DNA of 64,000 nt from Micromonospora ureilytica (GCF_015751765.1 NZ_JADOTX010000001.1:186001-250000); one strand, 5' to 3'. Numbered from the stretch's first letter, positions 15,101 through 22,368 are shown. The notes: generated by a model from the sequence alone, not told the origin. A program made the numbers and translations.

Positions 15101-16666
15101 GTCAGGGGAGCGCACGAGCGCAGTCAGCATCCGGGCGGCAGCCGTAACCGTGTCACCCGGCATCTCGGCGATTTCCGCCATCGTGTCGTCGCACCAGCGG
15201 GCCAGACACCCGGTAACGCCACCGAGTGCCTCATAGCCGTCAAGGGTGAGTAGGCCGTCGCGACTCCGGTCGTACCGGTCGTGCCACAACGTGGTCAACG
15301 TGAACTCAAGCAAGGGCAGGACCGTCGTCGCGGCGACCCCGGCGACCCCAACCGCTGGGCAGGCTGCGATGGCATCGCCGACGACCCGCTCGACGAGGCC
15401 TGGCTCGACAAGCTCGGCGACGCCGTCACGGCCACCGACGATGGCAGTCAGCTCGGACCGGGTCAGCGCGGCCGCGATATCGACCTTGGCCCGCGTCAAC
15501 ACCGGCGCCGCCGCGGTCAACTGAGCATAGAAGTCGTCCCGGACGACGAGCAGGATCGTCACTGTCGGCGCCTGATCGGCGAGGTCGGACAGTTCGGCGA
15601 GGAACCGCGCGGCGTCACCATCGACCGGCTGCGCCAAGAGTTCCTCGAACTGGTCGAGCACGATCACCATCCGGTCGTGCCAGGGATGCGCCGCGAGCCA
15701 GGCCCGCGCGGCGGCGGCGAGGCCCTGCCCAGCTGGATTGTCCAGCCCAGCCTCGGCGAGTCGGGCATACGGATCGTCGGTAGTCCGGACGACGACTCGA
15801 CCCCAGCTTGAGCTGCCTGGCAACCCGTTCTCGGCCAGAGCGTGGCACACACCGGCGAGCGCCAGCGAGGATTTACCGCTGCCGGACGGCCCGAGCAGCG
15901 CAAGGACCTGGCGGCTGTGCCCGAGCGCTGTCAGGACATCGGACACCGCTCTGTCGCGGCCGACGAACCAGGCCGCACGATCCTCGGTGAACGCGTCGAG
16001 ACCGTTGAACGGAGAGTGCATCTCCGGGACCGACAGGCCAGGCCACAGCTCCACCAAGGTCTGCACGGGCGTGACGTACGCCGTGGTTCTTCCCCGGCCC
16101 AGCGGATCGCCCCCCGGCACGCTGTCGACCATCCCGATGACGCGGCCGGTGATGCTGTCAACCACGGGACCGCCGCTGAACCCGCTGGTGACCTCGTGGC
16201 AGCCAGTGAGCTGGAGCAGGCGCTGACCTGCGTTTCCCGTGACGTCACCGCCGACCGTGCCGAAGCCGTGGTGACCGCGGTCGAGCGCTTGCATCGGGAA
16301 GCCGAAGAGAAGCACGCTCCGGCCATCGGCGGGCCGTCCACGATCGAGCAGCAGCGGCAGCATGCTGGCGGGCGCCCCGGTGACGGTGACGAACGCGACG
16401 TCCTCGTCGTCTGGCCCACGCCATGACGCCGGGTCCACGACACCTGCCAACGTCGACGTAGCCGGATCAGCGGAGTGGGGGTAAGCGCGCAGGAGGATGT
16501 CCCGGCCCGGGCCGCCGCCAGCCTGCGTCACCACGTGCGCACAGGTCACCATCAAGCCGGGTCCTGCCATCCACCCGGCCCCGACGACGGCGCCGGCAGC
16601 GTCAATCACCTGGACCACCCCAGGACGTACGTCAAATGCCTGTCGGCCCGGCGGCGTTGTCGTCAT
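12113..16666 (-). CDS. Trypsin-like protease - STAND NTPase - WD40 protein
   Basis: 1517 residues in four parts. (1) A trypsin-like domain (about 10-210) with VTCAHVV (His44), DEDVAFV (Asp89) and GFSGGP (Ser164), a complete triad. (2) An nSTAND1-type NTPase (about 218-600): FNGLDAFTEDRAAWFVGRD, Walker A GPSGSGKS (259-266), Walker B VIVLDQFEE (334-342). (3) A basic stretch HRRRRRGR and one membrane-like helix (about 688-709). (4) A long WD40-type beta-propeller (about 770-1517), with an Ala/Pro/Thr linker near its end. The start is ATG 16666, which overlaps the Trypco1 stop as ATGA; the longer frame is less likely. Such proteins are proposed NTP-dependent sensors in biological conflict; role here is inferred from architecture. 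Confidence 0.88.
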   Translation of the reverse strand: MTTTPPGRQAFDVRPGVVQVIDAAGAVVGAGWMAGPGLMVTCAHVVTQAGGGPGRDILLRAYPHSADPATSTLAGVVDPASWRGPDDEDVAFVTVTGAPASMLPLLLDRGRPADGRSVLLFGFPMQALDRGHHGFGTVGGDVTGNAGQRLLQLTGCHEVTSGFSGGPVVDSITGRVIGMVDSVPGGDPLGRGRTTAYVTPVQTLVELWPGLSVPEMHSPFNGLDAFTEDRAAWFVGRDRAVSDVLTALGHSRQVLALLGPSGSGKSSLALAGVCHALAENGLPGSSSWGRVVVRTTDDPYARLAEAGLDNPAGQGLAAAARAWLAAHPWHDRMVIVLDQFEELLAQPVDGDAARFLAELSDLADQAPTVTILLVVRDDFYAQLTAAAPVLTRAKVDIAAALTRSELTAIVGGRDGVAELVEPGLVERVVGDAIAACPAVGVAGVAATTVLPLLEFTLTTLWHDRYDRSRDGLLTLDGYEALGGVTGCLARWCDDTMAEIAEMPGDTVTAAARMLTALVRSPDRLTGAPMVRRPRPMTELQEIGAGDSHRVRTWRRERAASPPVDAARILDLLTHRRIVGTGRNAAGDAVVDLVHDSLITNWQQLRGWLTDHQRFLEWQDSVEPALADWLAHTQAQPGSKFRRWRGRDLLLTGRRLSEAEQWRARGGLRPGLAALVDQSRRHRRRRRGRMATAAIAVVTLGIAATGIITAQKAEQQRAELVRAAGDLLIEGAEARRLDRPGEAVRWGLTAYWAYSNGQRDKLDLARRELVTSLAASSYRGPVPGAERHTMVGAGGQNWLLTIETDGTVALRDEEDRGRRFDLGVDLKDFAVATFVPPRKLLALVSSTGTLRLWNLADRAHPRLVSTRATDDGITAIAAGPDGNQLFLGDEHGAVSAWTIEREAAPERLSVSHSDPAVRVRTRTSMDSGSMSVSSTTDTPAVTDMAVRPDGRTLVTLTTGNRARRRDGGQVPSVISGAATTWSVFAAGRIRPSGTRLLPPLSTAGRPSTEGLDEPVVKAMRLAPDGRSVAIGGSTSAMLVAATGNGSLHKPTSVLGLFGEYNPDVQALSFSDDSRFLAMTGADQTISIWEVAEPARPTRVNTLANAGLDTAAVPSFSADGRTLYVRQPDGAIARYRTEGVATRVTTVLLPEGARLTWMPADPTRHSSLKYYPKDGPPTVATEAPQKRLTVTGSTRLGVWTTEPDNRLLAELKDQDRITALDLTADGTLLAVGTETGRASLIDLTDPRRPQQLGAVNPFLGVVFDAGQTTLPSFVLEQVSLSHDRQMLAVGTQKSGIYVYDITDVHKPRLRAHLTGPGGTVRALRFSPDDSALLAGSSNGPLWIYRSAEIPAAPAPTPTATTSQPSPSQASTAATPAATARSEPSPLPPAEVTPLVVPLESAKRDIRAAAYSAATPLLATADSGGTISLWDSSDTMEPRLLGTLHGPLDGVASVAFDHTGLLLTATDGNRRATAWSVRELAQMVVEAPNYACRLVGGGLREQEWRQQLPSAYPYQELCGS

Positions 16667-17007
16667 CGGGCGGCGAATTTGGTTCGGTCCCATTGCACGG
16701 TCACTGTCAGGTTCGCCTCAGCGCTTATCTTGCTGAGGATTACCCCGGACTCGGCGGTGAATTTCACACCGAACGCCACGCTGATCTGCCCGGGATCGGA
16801 CTCTCGCAGCTTGTCAGTAACGCCGGTGGCCATTCTGATAATCGGATCGAGCGCATCCTGGAGGGTCTGCGCCGCACGGGCGACAACCTGCTCCCGCCCT
16901 ACCTTGACCGGCCCAACGTCGGGCTGATCGATCTCTACCAAGATCGTTGTACCATCGTCAAGCGGCACCTCGAGTAACAACAGAAACGCCCCCTCGACTG
17001 ACGCCAC
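16663..17007 (-). CDS. Trypsin-co-occurring domain (Trypco1/CU044_2847-like) protein
   Basis: 114 residues from GTG. The pattern LVEIDQPDVGPV, then a helix with ALDPIIRMAT, then ISVAFGVKFTAESG and SAEANLTVTVQW matches the small Trypco1 (CU044_2847) family, which is found next to genes for trypsin-domain proteins. It is the first gene of an operon with the protease-STAND gene, overlapping by four bases. In this type of system the small protein is thought to be a partner, adaptor or substrate of the protease, which is inference. The Shine-Dalgarno is weak. Confidence 0.75.
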   Translation of the reverse strand: MASVEGAFLLLLEVPLDDGTTILVEIDQPDVGPVKVGREQVVARAAQTLQDALDPIIRMATGVTDKLRESDPGQISVAFGVKFTAESGVILSKISAEANLTVTVQWDRTKFAAR

Positions 17008-17371
17008 TCGCCACCGTCATTGCGGATAGTTTCACAGCGCGGGCGGATACTGCGGGGGTGAGTCGGTACCCCGACACCGACATTCCGCTGTCACGCCAGC
17101 CGCCTCTGAATGCCGAGGTGCGGGACTCCTAATCGTTACCCGGCTTTCGGGTTATGGGGGTGGTGGCACTGACCGGCTTCCCGCTGAATCATCCGGCTTG
17201 ATACGGGCCGGCTGTTATGGAAGGCGATTCACGTTGCACCTCGTCGCGTCCCGCTGAGCTGCTTTAGGGACTCTCCGCAATTCAGTTAGAGGAATTGTCG
17301 ATCAGTGACAGGCTCTGGCCGTGCCGCGCAGGAACATCAGGTCAGCCATCGCTCGCCGACGCGGCGGCTCG
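17008..17371. other. Gene-free gap upstream of the Trypco1 operon
   Basis: I see no convincing coding frame. The gap must hold the promoter of the Trypco1/STAND operon. It contains an inverted repeat, CAATTC (17278-17283) and GAATTG (17292-17297), with eight bases between, which could be an operator or part of the island end. The base composition (GTTATGGAAGGCGATTCACG and so on) is less GC-rich than the neighbours. Confidence 0.5.
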
Positions 17372-17596
17372 GTCAGCAGCGGGGGCGGTCGAGGGGAGCG
17401 GCGGCACCGGCGAGCGCTTCGACAGTCGCCGTCGGTGCGACCGACTCGGTCGGGGTCGGCGAGGGCGGGGCGGCGTTGGGGCTCGGCGGGGCCGCGGCTG
17501 AACTGCTGGGCGTGGGGGAGGCGCTGGCGAGGACGGCCGTGCTGCGTTGCACCTGCTTGGTGACCATGCGAATGCCGGTGGCGGTCGCTTGGCGTC
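17372..17596 (-). repeat. Direct repeat copy B, at the end of the intact expansin-like gene
   Basis: Partner of 11834-12058, same orientation, offset 5538 bases. This copy is the 3' end of the complete gene, so it is probably the original and the left copy the duplicate. Together they bracket 12059-17371. Confidence 0.9.
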
Positions 17597-18305
17597 CGTA
17601 CACGTCGGTGACCCTGATGCTGTACGGCCCGGGGCCGATCCCGTCCTCGATGGTCCAGTGGTTGTCGCTCTGCCGGGCGGCCTTGCGGAAACCGCCAGCC
17701 GGGCCCTTCGCCTCGACCGAGCGCAGCGGGTTGCCGTGGTTGCCGACCTGCACCGCGAACCAGTATTTCGAGGCGCCGCCCTTCATCCGGAAGGTCAGCC
17801 CTCCGTCGAGCGGCGGGTTCACCACCGCCCGGTACGTCACGGAGGCGATGCCCTGCGACCGGTCGGCGATCCTGGTGAAAGCCTCGGTGGAGAGGTCGAT
17901 CTTGCTGGTTCCGCAGCCGCCGCACTGGTCCATCACCATGACCCGGACCTTGCCCTTCGGGCCGCTCACCTCCAGGTAGCTGCCGCAGGCCGCCGATCCT
18001 GAGTACTGGGATGCGCCGAGGGCCACGTAGAGCCGGTCCGCCGGAGGGCCCGGGAAGGAGCAGTTGCCGCCGGAGCGGCCCGCGTCGTAGAAGCTGGCCT
18101 TTCCCTTGTGGACGGCGTTGCCGGTGGGTGGCGCGGCGCAGGCGGGGGTGGCGCCGCCGCGGACGGCGAGGACGATCCCGAGTACGGCGGCCAGGACGGT
18201 GACCCCGGCACCGGCCAACCAGTGTCTGACCCGCCGACTCGACCGGAGCGTGCCGTTGTTGCCGGCCGGGGTGTCGTTGTCGGAGGCCGTGCCTGGTGCC
18301 GTCAC
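17373..18305 (-). CDS. Membrane-anchored expansin-like protein
   Basis: About 310 residues. After a short cytoplasmic part there is one N-terminal membrane segment (WLAGAGVTVLAAVLGIVLAV). The outer part has a double-psi beta-barrel of expansin/RlpA type (GKASFYDAGRSGGNCSFPG, MVMDQCGGCGTSKIDLSTEAF) and a C-terminal beta-sandwich resembling CBM63 (FAVQVGNHGNPLRSVE, GPYSIRVTDVYG). A Pro/Ser/Ala tail of about 60 residues ends in CR. Bacterial expansins loosen cellulose without cutting it. I use GTG 18305; the longer TTG start at 18338 would lie inside an upstream hairpin. The tail-coding DNA is what is duplicated on the far side of the STAND island. Confidence 0.82.
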   Translation of the reverse strand: MTAPGTASDNDTPAGNNGTLRSSRRVRHWLAGAGVTVLAAVLGIVLAVRGGATPACAAPPTGNAVHKGKASFYDAGRSGGNCSFPGPPADRLYVALGASQYSGSAACGSYLEVSGPKGKVRVMVMDQCGGCGTSKIDLSTEAFTRIADRSQGIASVTYRAVVNPPLDGGLTFRMKGGASKYWFAVQVGNHGNPLRSVEAKGPAGGFRKAARQSDNHWTIEDGIGPGPYSIRVTDVYGRQATATGIRMVTKQVQRSTAVLASASPTPSSSAAAPPSPNAAPPSPTPTESVAPTATVEALAGAAAPLDRPRC

Positions 18306-18315
18306 GGCGCCTGAT

Positions 18316-18339
18316 GTTGCCGCACGATGCTGCGGCAAC
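18316..18339 (-). terminator. Hairpin after the FAD monooxygenase gene
   Basis: GTTGCCGCA and TGCGGCAAC form a perfect 9-bp stem with a six-base loop, 22 bases beyond the monooxygenase stop (reading leftward) and just before the expansin-like gene. A terminator is the simplest reading; an operator of the expansin gene is possible. Confidence 0.5.
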
Positions 18340-18360
18340 GCAAAGCCGTCCCAGCGATCG

Positions 18361-19605
18361 TCACTCGCCGGATCGGCGGGGGCGCAATCCGTTGCGGGCG
18401 GCGCCGACGACGAGGGCGGCGTAGTCGGGGAGCGTGATGGCGTCCGCCTTCTGGAACTGCCGAGCGAGGATGCCGCGCATCGGCCAGTGCCCCATCATCC
18501 GCATCGACTGGTTCCGTGCCCAGATCATGAGCCGGCTCTGGGGCGCGAAGCCGCCGATTCCGCCGGGCGGCAACTCCTGGCACTGGCGGACGTAGTCGCG
18601 CATGGTCTCCTGGTAGCGCGCGAACGCCAGCCCGTGGTCGTCGCGGGCCGAGGCCATCTCGCCGGCGAGTACGTACGCCCCGACCAGCGCCATGCTGGTG
18701 CCCATGCCGGTCAGCGGTGAGCCGCAGTACCCGGCATCGCCGAGCAGCGTCACCCGTCCCCGCGACCAGTTCGGCACGTGCACCTGGCAGATGCTGTCGA
18801 AGAAAAAGTCCGGGGCGTCCGCCAGCGCGTCCAGCAGCGCCGGCACCCGCCAACCCACAGCGGCGAAGGCGTCGGTGAGCAGGCGCTGCTGCTGGCGTAC
18901 GTCGCGCCTGTCGTACTCCAGCGGCGGGGAGGTGAAGCTCAGCATGGCCTTCGCGGTGCCGCCCCGCTCGGGGCGGATCCCCGCAACCCGCCCGCCGGGC
19001 GCGTTGTACATGAGGAACCAGTCGTCGAGGTCGCCCGGATCCGGGACGGTGAAGTACGCGGTGTACCCGCCGAGCGGCCGTACGTACTCGTCCTCGGATC
19101 CGAAGGCGAGCCGGCGTACGCCCGAGTGCACCCCGTCCGCGCCGACGACCAGGTCGAACGTCCGCACCGTGCCGCTGGCGAAGCGGACCCGTACCCCCGT
19201 GTCGCCCTGGTCGAGTTCGGTGATCCGGTCGGCGAAGAGGTACTCGACCTCGCCCGCGGTGGCGTCGTGGAGGATTCGGGTCAGGTCGCCCCGCATGATC
19301 TCGATCTCGGCCACGATGCCCTCGCCGCCGAAGAGGTCGGCGGGCATCCGCGCCACCCAGCGGCCGTTCGCGTCGACGTTGGCGACACCGCGCTCGTCGA
19401 CCCGATCCTCGCGTACCCGGGGTATGAGCCCCATCCGCTCGACCACCTCGCGGCCGGCGCCGCGTAGGTCGACGGCCTGACCGCCGGGGCGCAGGCCCGG
19501 GGCGACCTCCACGACGGTCGGAGTGAAGCCGTGCCGGCGTAGCCAGTACGCCAGCGCCGGCCCGGCGATGCTGGCACCGGAGATGAGGACAGTTTCGTTG
19601 GCCAT
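18361..19605 (-). CDS. FAD-dependent monooxygenase (PHBH-fold)
   Basis: About 414 residues from ATG 19605 (MANETVLISG), chosen because GGGGGAA stands eight bases upstream; the frame extends to 19641 without such support. It has the dinucleotide motif ISGASIAGPALAYWL, the second FAD region DLVVGADGVHSGVRR and VTLLGDAGYCGSPLTGMGT, as in aromatic hydroxylases and TetX-like enzymes. Substrate unknown. Divergent from the GntR-TetR fusion regulator, which probably controls it. Its last residues (YAALVVGAARNGLRPR) resemble those of the TetR gene ending at 20793, and the DNA matches too. Confidence 0.85.
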   Translation of the reverse strand: MANETVLISGASIAGPALAYWLRRHGFTPTVVEVAPGLRPGGQAVDLRGAGREVVERMGLIPRVREDRVDERGVANVDANGRWVARMPADLFGGEGIVAEIEIMRGDLTRILHDATAGEVEYLFADRITELDQGDTGVRVRFASGTVRTFDLVVGADGVHSGVRRLAFGSEDEYVRPLGGYTAYFTVPDPGDLDDWFLMYNAPGGRVAGIRPERGGTAKAMLSFTSPPLEYDRRDVRQQQRLLTDAFAAVGWRVPALLDALADAPDFFFDSICQVHVPNWSRGRVTLLGDAGYCGSPLTGMGTSMALVGAYVLAGEMASARDDHGLAFARYQETMRDYVRQCQELPPGGIGGFAPQSRLMIWARNQSMRMMGHWPMRGILARQFQKADAITLPDYAALVVGAARNGLRPRRSGE

Positions 19606-19713
19606 GGGTCGTTCCCCCCGTTCGTGTACGGTGTACGTCATGTCGTGTGCAGGCTATGCGGGTCGTTCGGCGCGAGGCAATGCCTGCCCTGGCCAGGGCG
19701 TTGAGGACCGGGG

Positions 19714-19725
19714 CTGTACTAGTAC
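19714..19725. promoter_or_regulatory. Palindromic operator 1 for the GntR-TetR fusion regulator
   Basis: Contains GTACTAGTAC, a perfect 10-bp palindrome (19716-19725), preceded by CT. The same palindrome occurs at 19796-19805, centres exactly 80 bp apart. It lies between the divergent monooxygenase and regulator genes. A related half-symmetric CTGCTAGTGCAG follows at 19728-19739. Confidence 0.6.
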
Positions 19726-19795
19726 TACTGCTAGTGCAGCCCACCTGCGCGTCGGGCGGCTGCCGCGCCGTCGCAGTGAAGTACCCGACACTGGC

Positions 19796-19807
19796 GTACT
19801 AGTACAG
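19796..19807. promoter_or_regulatory. Palindromic operator 2, next to the regulator start
   Basis: GTACTAGTAC followed by AG, mirror of the distal site (CTGTACTAGTAC). It ends 11 bases before the GTG start of the regulator, well placed for autorepression. Confidence 0.6.
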
Positions 19808-19818
19808 CGGGTGCGGGG

Positions 19819-20772
19819 GTGAGCCGACCGGAGGCGCCGTACCTGCGCATCGTCGAGGAGATCCGGCGCCGCATCGCCGCCGCCGAGTTGCGCCCAGGCG
19901 ACCAGGTGCCGTCCGCCCGCCGGATCAGCCAGGAGTGGGGCGTCGCCATCGCCACCGCCACGAAGGTGCATGCCGCGCTACGGCAGCAGGGACTGACCGA
20001 GGCACGCCCGGGCGTCGGTACCGTCGTGGCCAGCGCCCCGGAGCCCGCGCGTGTCCCGGCGGCCGAACGCGCCCGACGGCCCCGCGCCGCGGCGCGGCCG
20101 GGAGGCGAGGGCGAGCTGAATCGGGAGCGCATCGTCGCCGTCGCGATCGCCGTCGCCGACGCGGACGGCATGGCCGAGCTGTCCATGCGCCGCGTCGCCA
20201 CCGAGATCGGCGTCGCCACCATGTCGCTCTACCGGTACGTGGCGAGCAAGGACGAGCTGCTGCTGCACATGATCGACACGGTTCTGGGCGAGGAGGAGGT
20301 GCCGCCGCGGAGCACTGAGGGCTGGCGGGCCGATCTGGCGGAGATCGCTCGGCTGGAGTGGCGCTTCTTTCGCCGCCACCCGTGGCTGGCCCCGGCCATG
20401 TCGATCACCCGACCCCAGCTCACCCCGAACACCGTGGCGATCACTGACGGGGTGCTGAACGCGCTGGACGGACTCGGCCTCGATTCGGAGACCGAGCTCT
20501 ACGTGCACCTCACGCTCTTCAGTTTCGGGCGCGGGTTGGCGGTGGCGATCGAGCCGGAGATCGAGGCGCAGCGCGAAACCGGCCTGACCAACGACGAGTG
20601 GATGACGTTCCAGGAGTCGCGGCTGGCCGAACTGGCCGCCGGGGGTTCGCCGCTGCTGCGGATGGCCCTGCGCAACGACGTCGACTTCGATCTGGACAGG
20701 CTCTTCGAGTTCGGGCTGTCTCGCCTGCTGGACGGGCTGGCCGGGTTTCTGCCGGACGGCCGCAGCCCCTGA
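19819..20772 (+). CDS. Fusion regulator: GntR winged helix + TetR repressor
   Basis: 317 residues. Residues 1-70 are a GntR-type winged helix (YLRIVEEIRRRIAAAELRPGD, SARRISQEWGVAIATATKVH, ARPGVGTVVA). A basic Pro/Ala linker follows, then a TetR helix-turn-helix (about 97-145: MAELSMRRVATEIGVATMSLYRYVASKDEL) and a TetR C-terminal ligand-binding domain. Two DNA-binding domains in one chain fit the two identical palindromes in its promoter region. It is divergent from the FAD monooxygenase, whose expression it probably controls in response to a substrate-like ligand. GTG start with a weak ribosome site. Confidence 0.82.
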   Translation: MSRPEAPYLRIVEEIRRRIAAAELRPGDQVPSARRISQEWGVAIATATKVHAALRQQGLTEARPGVGTVVASAPEPARVPAAERARRPRAAARPGGEGELNRERIVAVAIAVADADGMAELSMRRVATEIGVATMSLYRYVASKDELLLHMIDTVLGEEEVPPRSTEGWRADLAEIARLEWRFFRRHPWLAPAMSITRPQLTPNTVAITDGVLNALDGLGLDSETELYVHLTLFSFGRGLAVAIEPEIEAQRETGLTNDEWMTFQESRLAELAAGGSPLLRMALRNDVDFDLDRLFEFGLSRLLDGLAGFLPDGRSP

Positions 20773-20781
20773 AGGGTCGTA

Positions 20782-20802
20782 CCCCCGGAGCGCTACCGGG
20801 GG
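20782..20802. terminator. Bidirectional terminator hairpin
   Basis: CCCCCGG and CCGGGGG pair over seven bases around AGCGCTA between two convergent regulator genes. It overlaps the last codons of the reverse gene. Confidence 0.55.
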
Positions 20803-21383
20803 CGCAATCCGTTGAGGGCGGTGGTGACGACGAGGTCGGCGTACTCGGCGGTGAGCGGCCCACTGCGTTGCAACCAACGGTTGAGAATCGGCCCCCAGAT
20901 CATGTCCACCGCCACGGCGAGGTCGACGTCCTCGGCGATCTGACCCGCCCGCTGGGCGCTGCGCAGGCGCTGCCGCTTGGCCTCCTTCAACGGCCCGTCC
21001 AACCGTTCGGCGTACGCCGCCGCCAGTTCGGGGTCGAGCGCGATCTCGGTGGCCAGTGCGCGCATCGGTTGCTCGTACCGGGGATCGTTCATCTCCTCGA
21101 CCGTCGCGCGCAGCACCACTGTCAGGTCCGCCGCCAGGTCGCCGGTGTCCGGCAGCGTCGGCGGCCCACCCTCGGCGGCCTCGCTGAGCATGAGGAAGGC
21201 GTCGAAGATGACCGCGCCCTTCGACGGCCACCAGCGGTAGATGGTCTGTTTGCCGACGCCGGCCCGCGCGGCGATGCCCTCGATGCTGAGCTTCGCGTAC
21301 CCCAGTTCCTGGAGCAGGTCGAAGGCCGCGGTGAGGATGGCGCGCCGGGAGGTCTCGCGCCGGCGGGCCGTGTTGGGGGTCAT
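20793..21383 (-). CDS. TetR family repressor
   Basis: 196 residues from ATG 21383 (MTPNTARRRETSRRAIL); longer frames run into the divergent SDR gene. The TetR helix-turn-helix is clear: LSIEGIAARAGVGKQTIYRWWPSKGAV. The C-terminal part (EIALDPELAAAYAERLDGPL and so on) is of the usual TetR_C type. Two identical 17-bp palindromes in the divergent promoter are its likely operators, giving autoregulation and control of the SDR gene. Confidence 0.88.
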   Translation of the reverse strand: MTPNTARRRETSRRAILTAAFDLLQELGYAKLSIEGIAARAGVGKQTIYRWWPSKGAVIFDAFLMLSEAAEGGPPTLPDTGDLAADLTVVLRATVEEMNDPRYEQPMRALATEIALDPELAAAYAERLDGPLKEAKRQRLRSAQRAGQIAEDVDLAVAVDMIWGPILNRWLQRSGPLTAEYADLVVTTALNGLRPR

Positions 21384-21404
21384 GGGCAGAACGATACCAG
21401 CGTA

Positions 21405-21421
21405 CGAGACGAACCGTCTCG
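21405..21421. promoter_or_regulatory. TetR operator, copy 1
   Basis: CGAGACGAACCGTCTCG, a perfect 7-bp inverted repeat around AAC; the flanking A and T extend it to 19 bp. It lies 22 bases upstream of the TetR start. Confidence 0.75.
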
Positions 21422-21462
21422 TCTTGACGGCGGCGGCTGCACGTCCTAGTCTTCCGTCATCG

Positions 21463-21479
21463 CGAGACGAACCGTCTCG
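21463..21479. promoter_or_regulatory. TetR operator, copy 2
   Basis: Identical 17-mer to the first copy, 58 bp away centre to centre and 25 bases before the SDR start. Together the pair covers both divergent promoters. Confidence 0.75.
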
Positions 21480-21503
21480 TCTCGAAAAGGTTGGGAGACC
21501 CGC

Positions 21504-22340
21504 ATGCGTACCTGGTTCATCACCGGCGCCAGCCGCGGCCTGGGCCGCGCCTTCGCCGACGCCGCACTCGACCGCGGTGACCGGGTGGTCGCCGCCGCCC
21601 GGACCATCGCCACTGCCGACTTCGACGAGAAGTACGCCGACCGGCTGCTGGCCCTGACCCTCGACGTGACCGACCGGGCGGCGGTCATCGCCGCCGTGAA
21701 CACCGCCGTCGAGCACTTCGGCCAGCTCGACATCGTCGTCAACAACGCCGGCACCCTGTCCATGGGCATGATCGAAGAGTTCACCGAGGCCGAGGCGCGG
21801 GCCCAGTTCGAGGTCAACCTCTTCGGCGCGCTCTGGGTCAGCCAGGCCGTGCTGCCGCACCTGCGCGCCCAACGGTCCGGCCACATCGTGCAGGTCTCCA
21901 GCATCGCCGCGCTCGGTGGCTTTCCGAGCACCGGCCTGTACAGCGCGAGCAAGTTCGCCCTGGAGGGCATGAGTGAGGCCCTGGCGATGGAGGCGGCGGC
22001 CTTCGACATCACGGTCAGCATCGTGCAGCCGGGCGGCTACTGGACCGACCTCTACACCAGCGTGCGCGCCACCACCCCGATGGACGCCTACGCGCCACTA
22101 CGCGCCGAGCTGGAGCGGCAGTGGGCGGAAGGCTCCATCGACAGCGAACCCCGGCTGGCCGCCGAGGCGCTGCTGCAACTGGTCGACAGCGACGACCCGC
22201 CGCTGCGGCTCCTGCTCGGGAGCATGGTGTACGACCTGGCGTTCGACATCGCCCGCCGGCGGATGGACACCTGGGCGAGCTGGGAGCGGGTCAGCCGAGC
22301 CGCCGAACACGCCGTCACGGCCCCCGGATCTGGCCAATGA
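21504..22340 (+). CDS. Short-chain dehydrogenase/reductase
   Basis: 278 residues, classical SDR: cofactor motif TGASRGLG (8-15), NNAG, catalytic Ser in VSSIAA and YSASK (Tyr, Lys). It probably uses NADP(H), given Arg in the glycine motif and the AAAR after the second strand; substrate unknown. Shine-Dalgarno GGGAG six bases before ATG. It is induced, presumably, when the divergent TetR protein releases the twin operators. Confidence 0.9.
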   Translation: MRTWFITGASRGLGRAFADAALDRGDRVVAAARTIATADFDEKYADRLLALTLDVTDRAAVIAAVNTAVEHFGQLDIVVNNAGTLSMGMIEEFTEAEARAQFEVNLFGALWVSQAVLPHLRAQRSGHIVQVSSIAALGGFPSTGLYSASKFALEGMSEALAMEAAAFDITVSIVQPGGYWTDLYTSVRATTPMDAYAPLRAELERQWAEGSIDSEPRLAAEALLQLVDSDDPPLRLLLGSMVYDLAFDIARRRMDTWASWERVSRAAEHAVTAPGSGQ

Positions 22341-22344
22341 GAGG

Positions 22345-22368
22345 GCTGCTCGTATCGCCACGAGCAAC
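22345..22368 (+). terminator. Hairpin after the SDR gene
   Basis: TGCTCGT and ACGAGCA pair around ATCGCC, with GG/CC pairs further out, five bases after the SDR stop codon. Likely a terminator; no T run follows, as is common in actinobacteria. Confidence 0.5.

Noticed and set aside
17278..17297. CAATTC/GAATTG inverted repeat as island attachment core
   Set aside because: Not repeated at the other end of the island, so it cannot be called an att site; kept only as a possible operator.
20793..21884. Long (363-codon) version of the TetR gene
   Set aside because: The extra N-terminus is the antisense of the SDR gene and would cover both operators; ATG 21383 begins a normal TetR protein.
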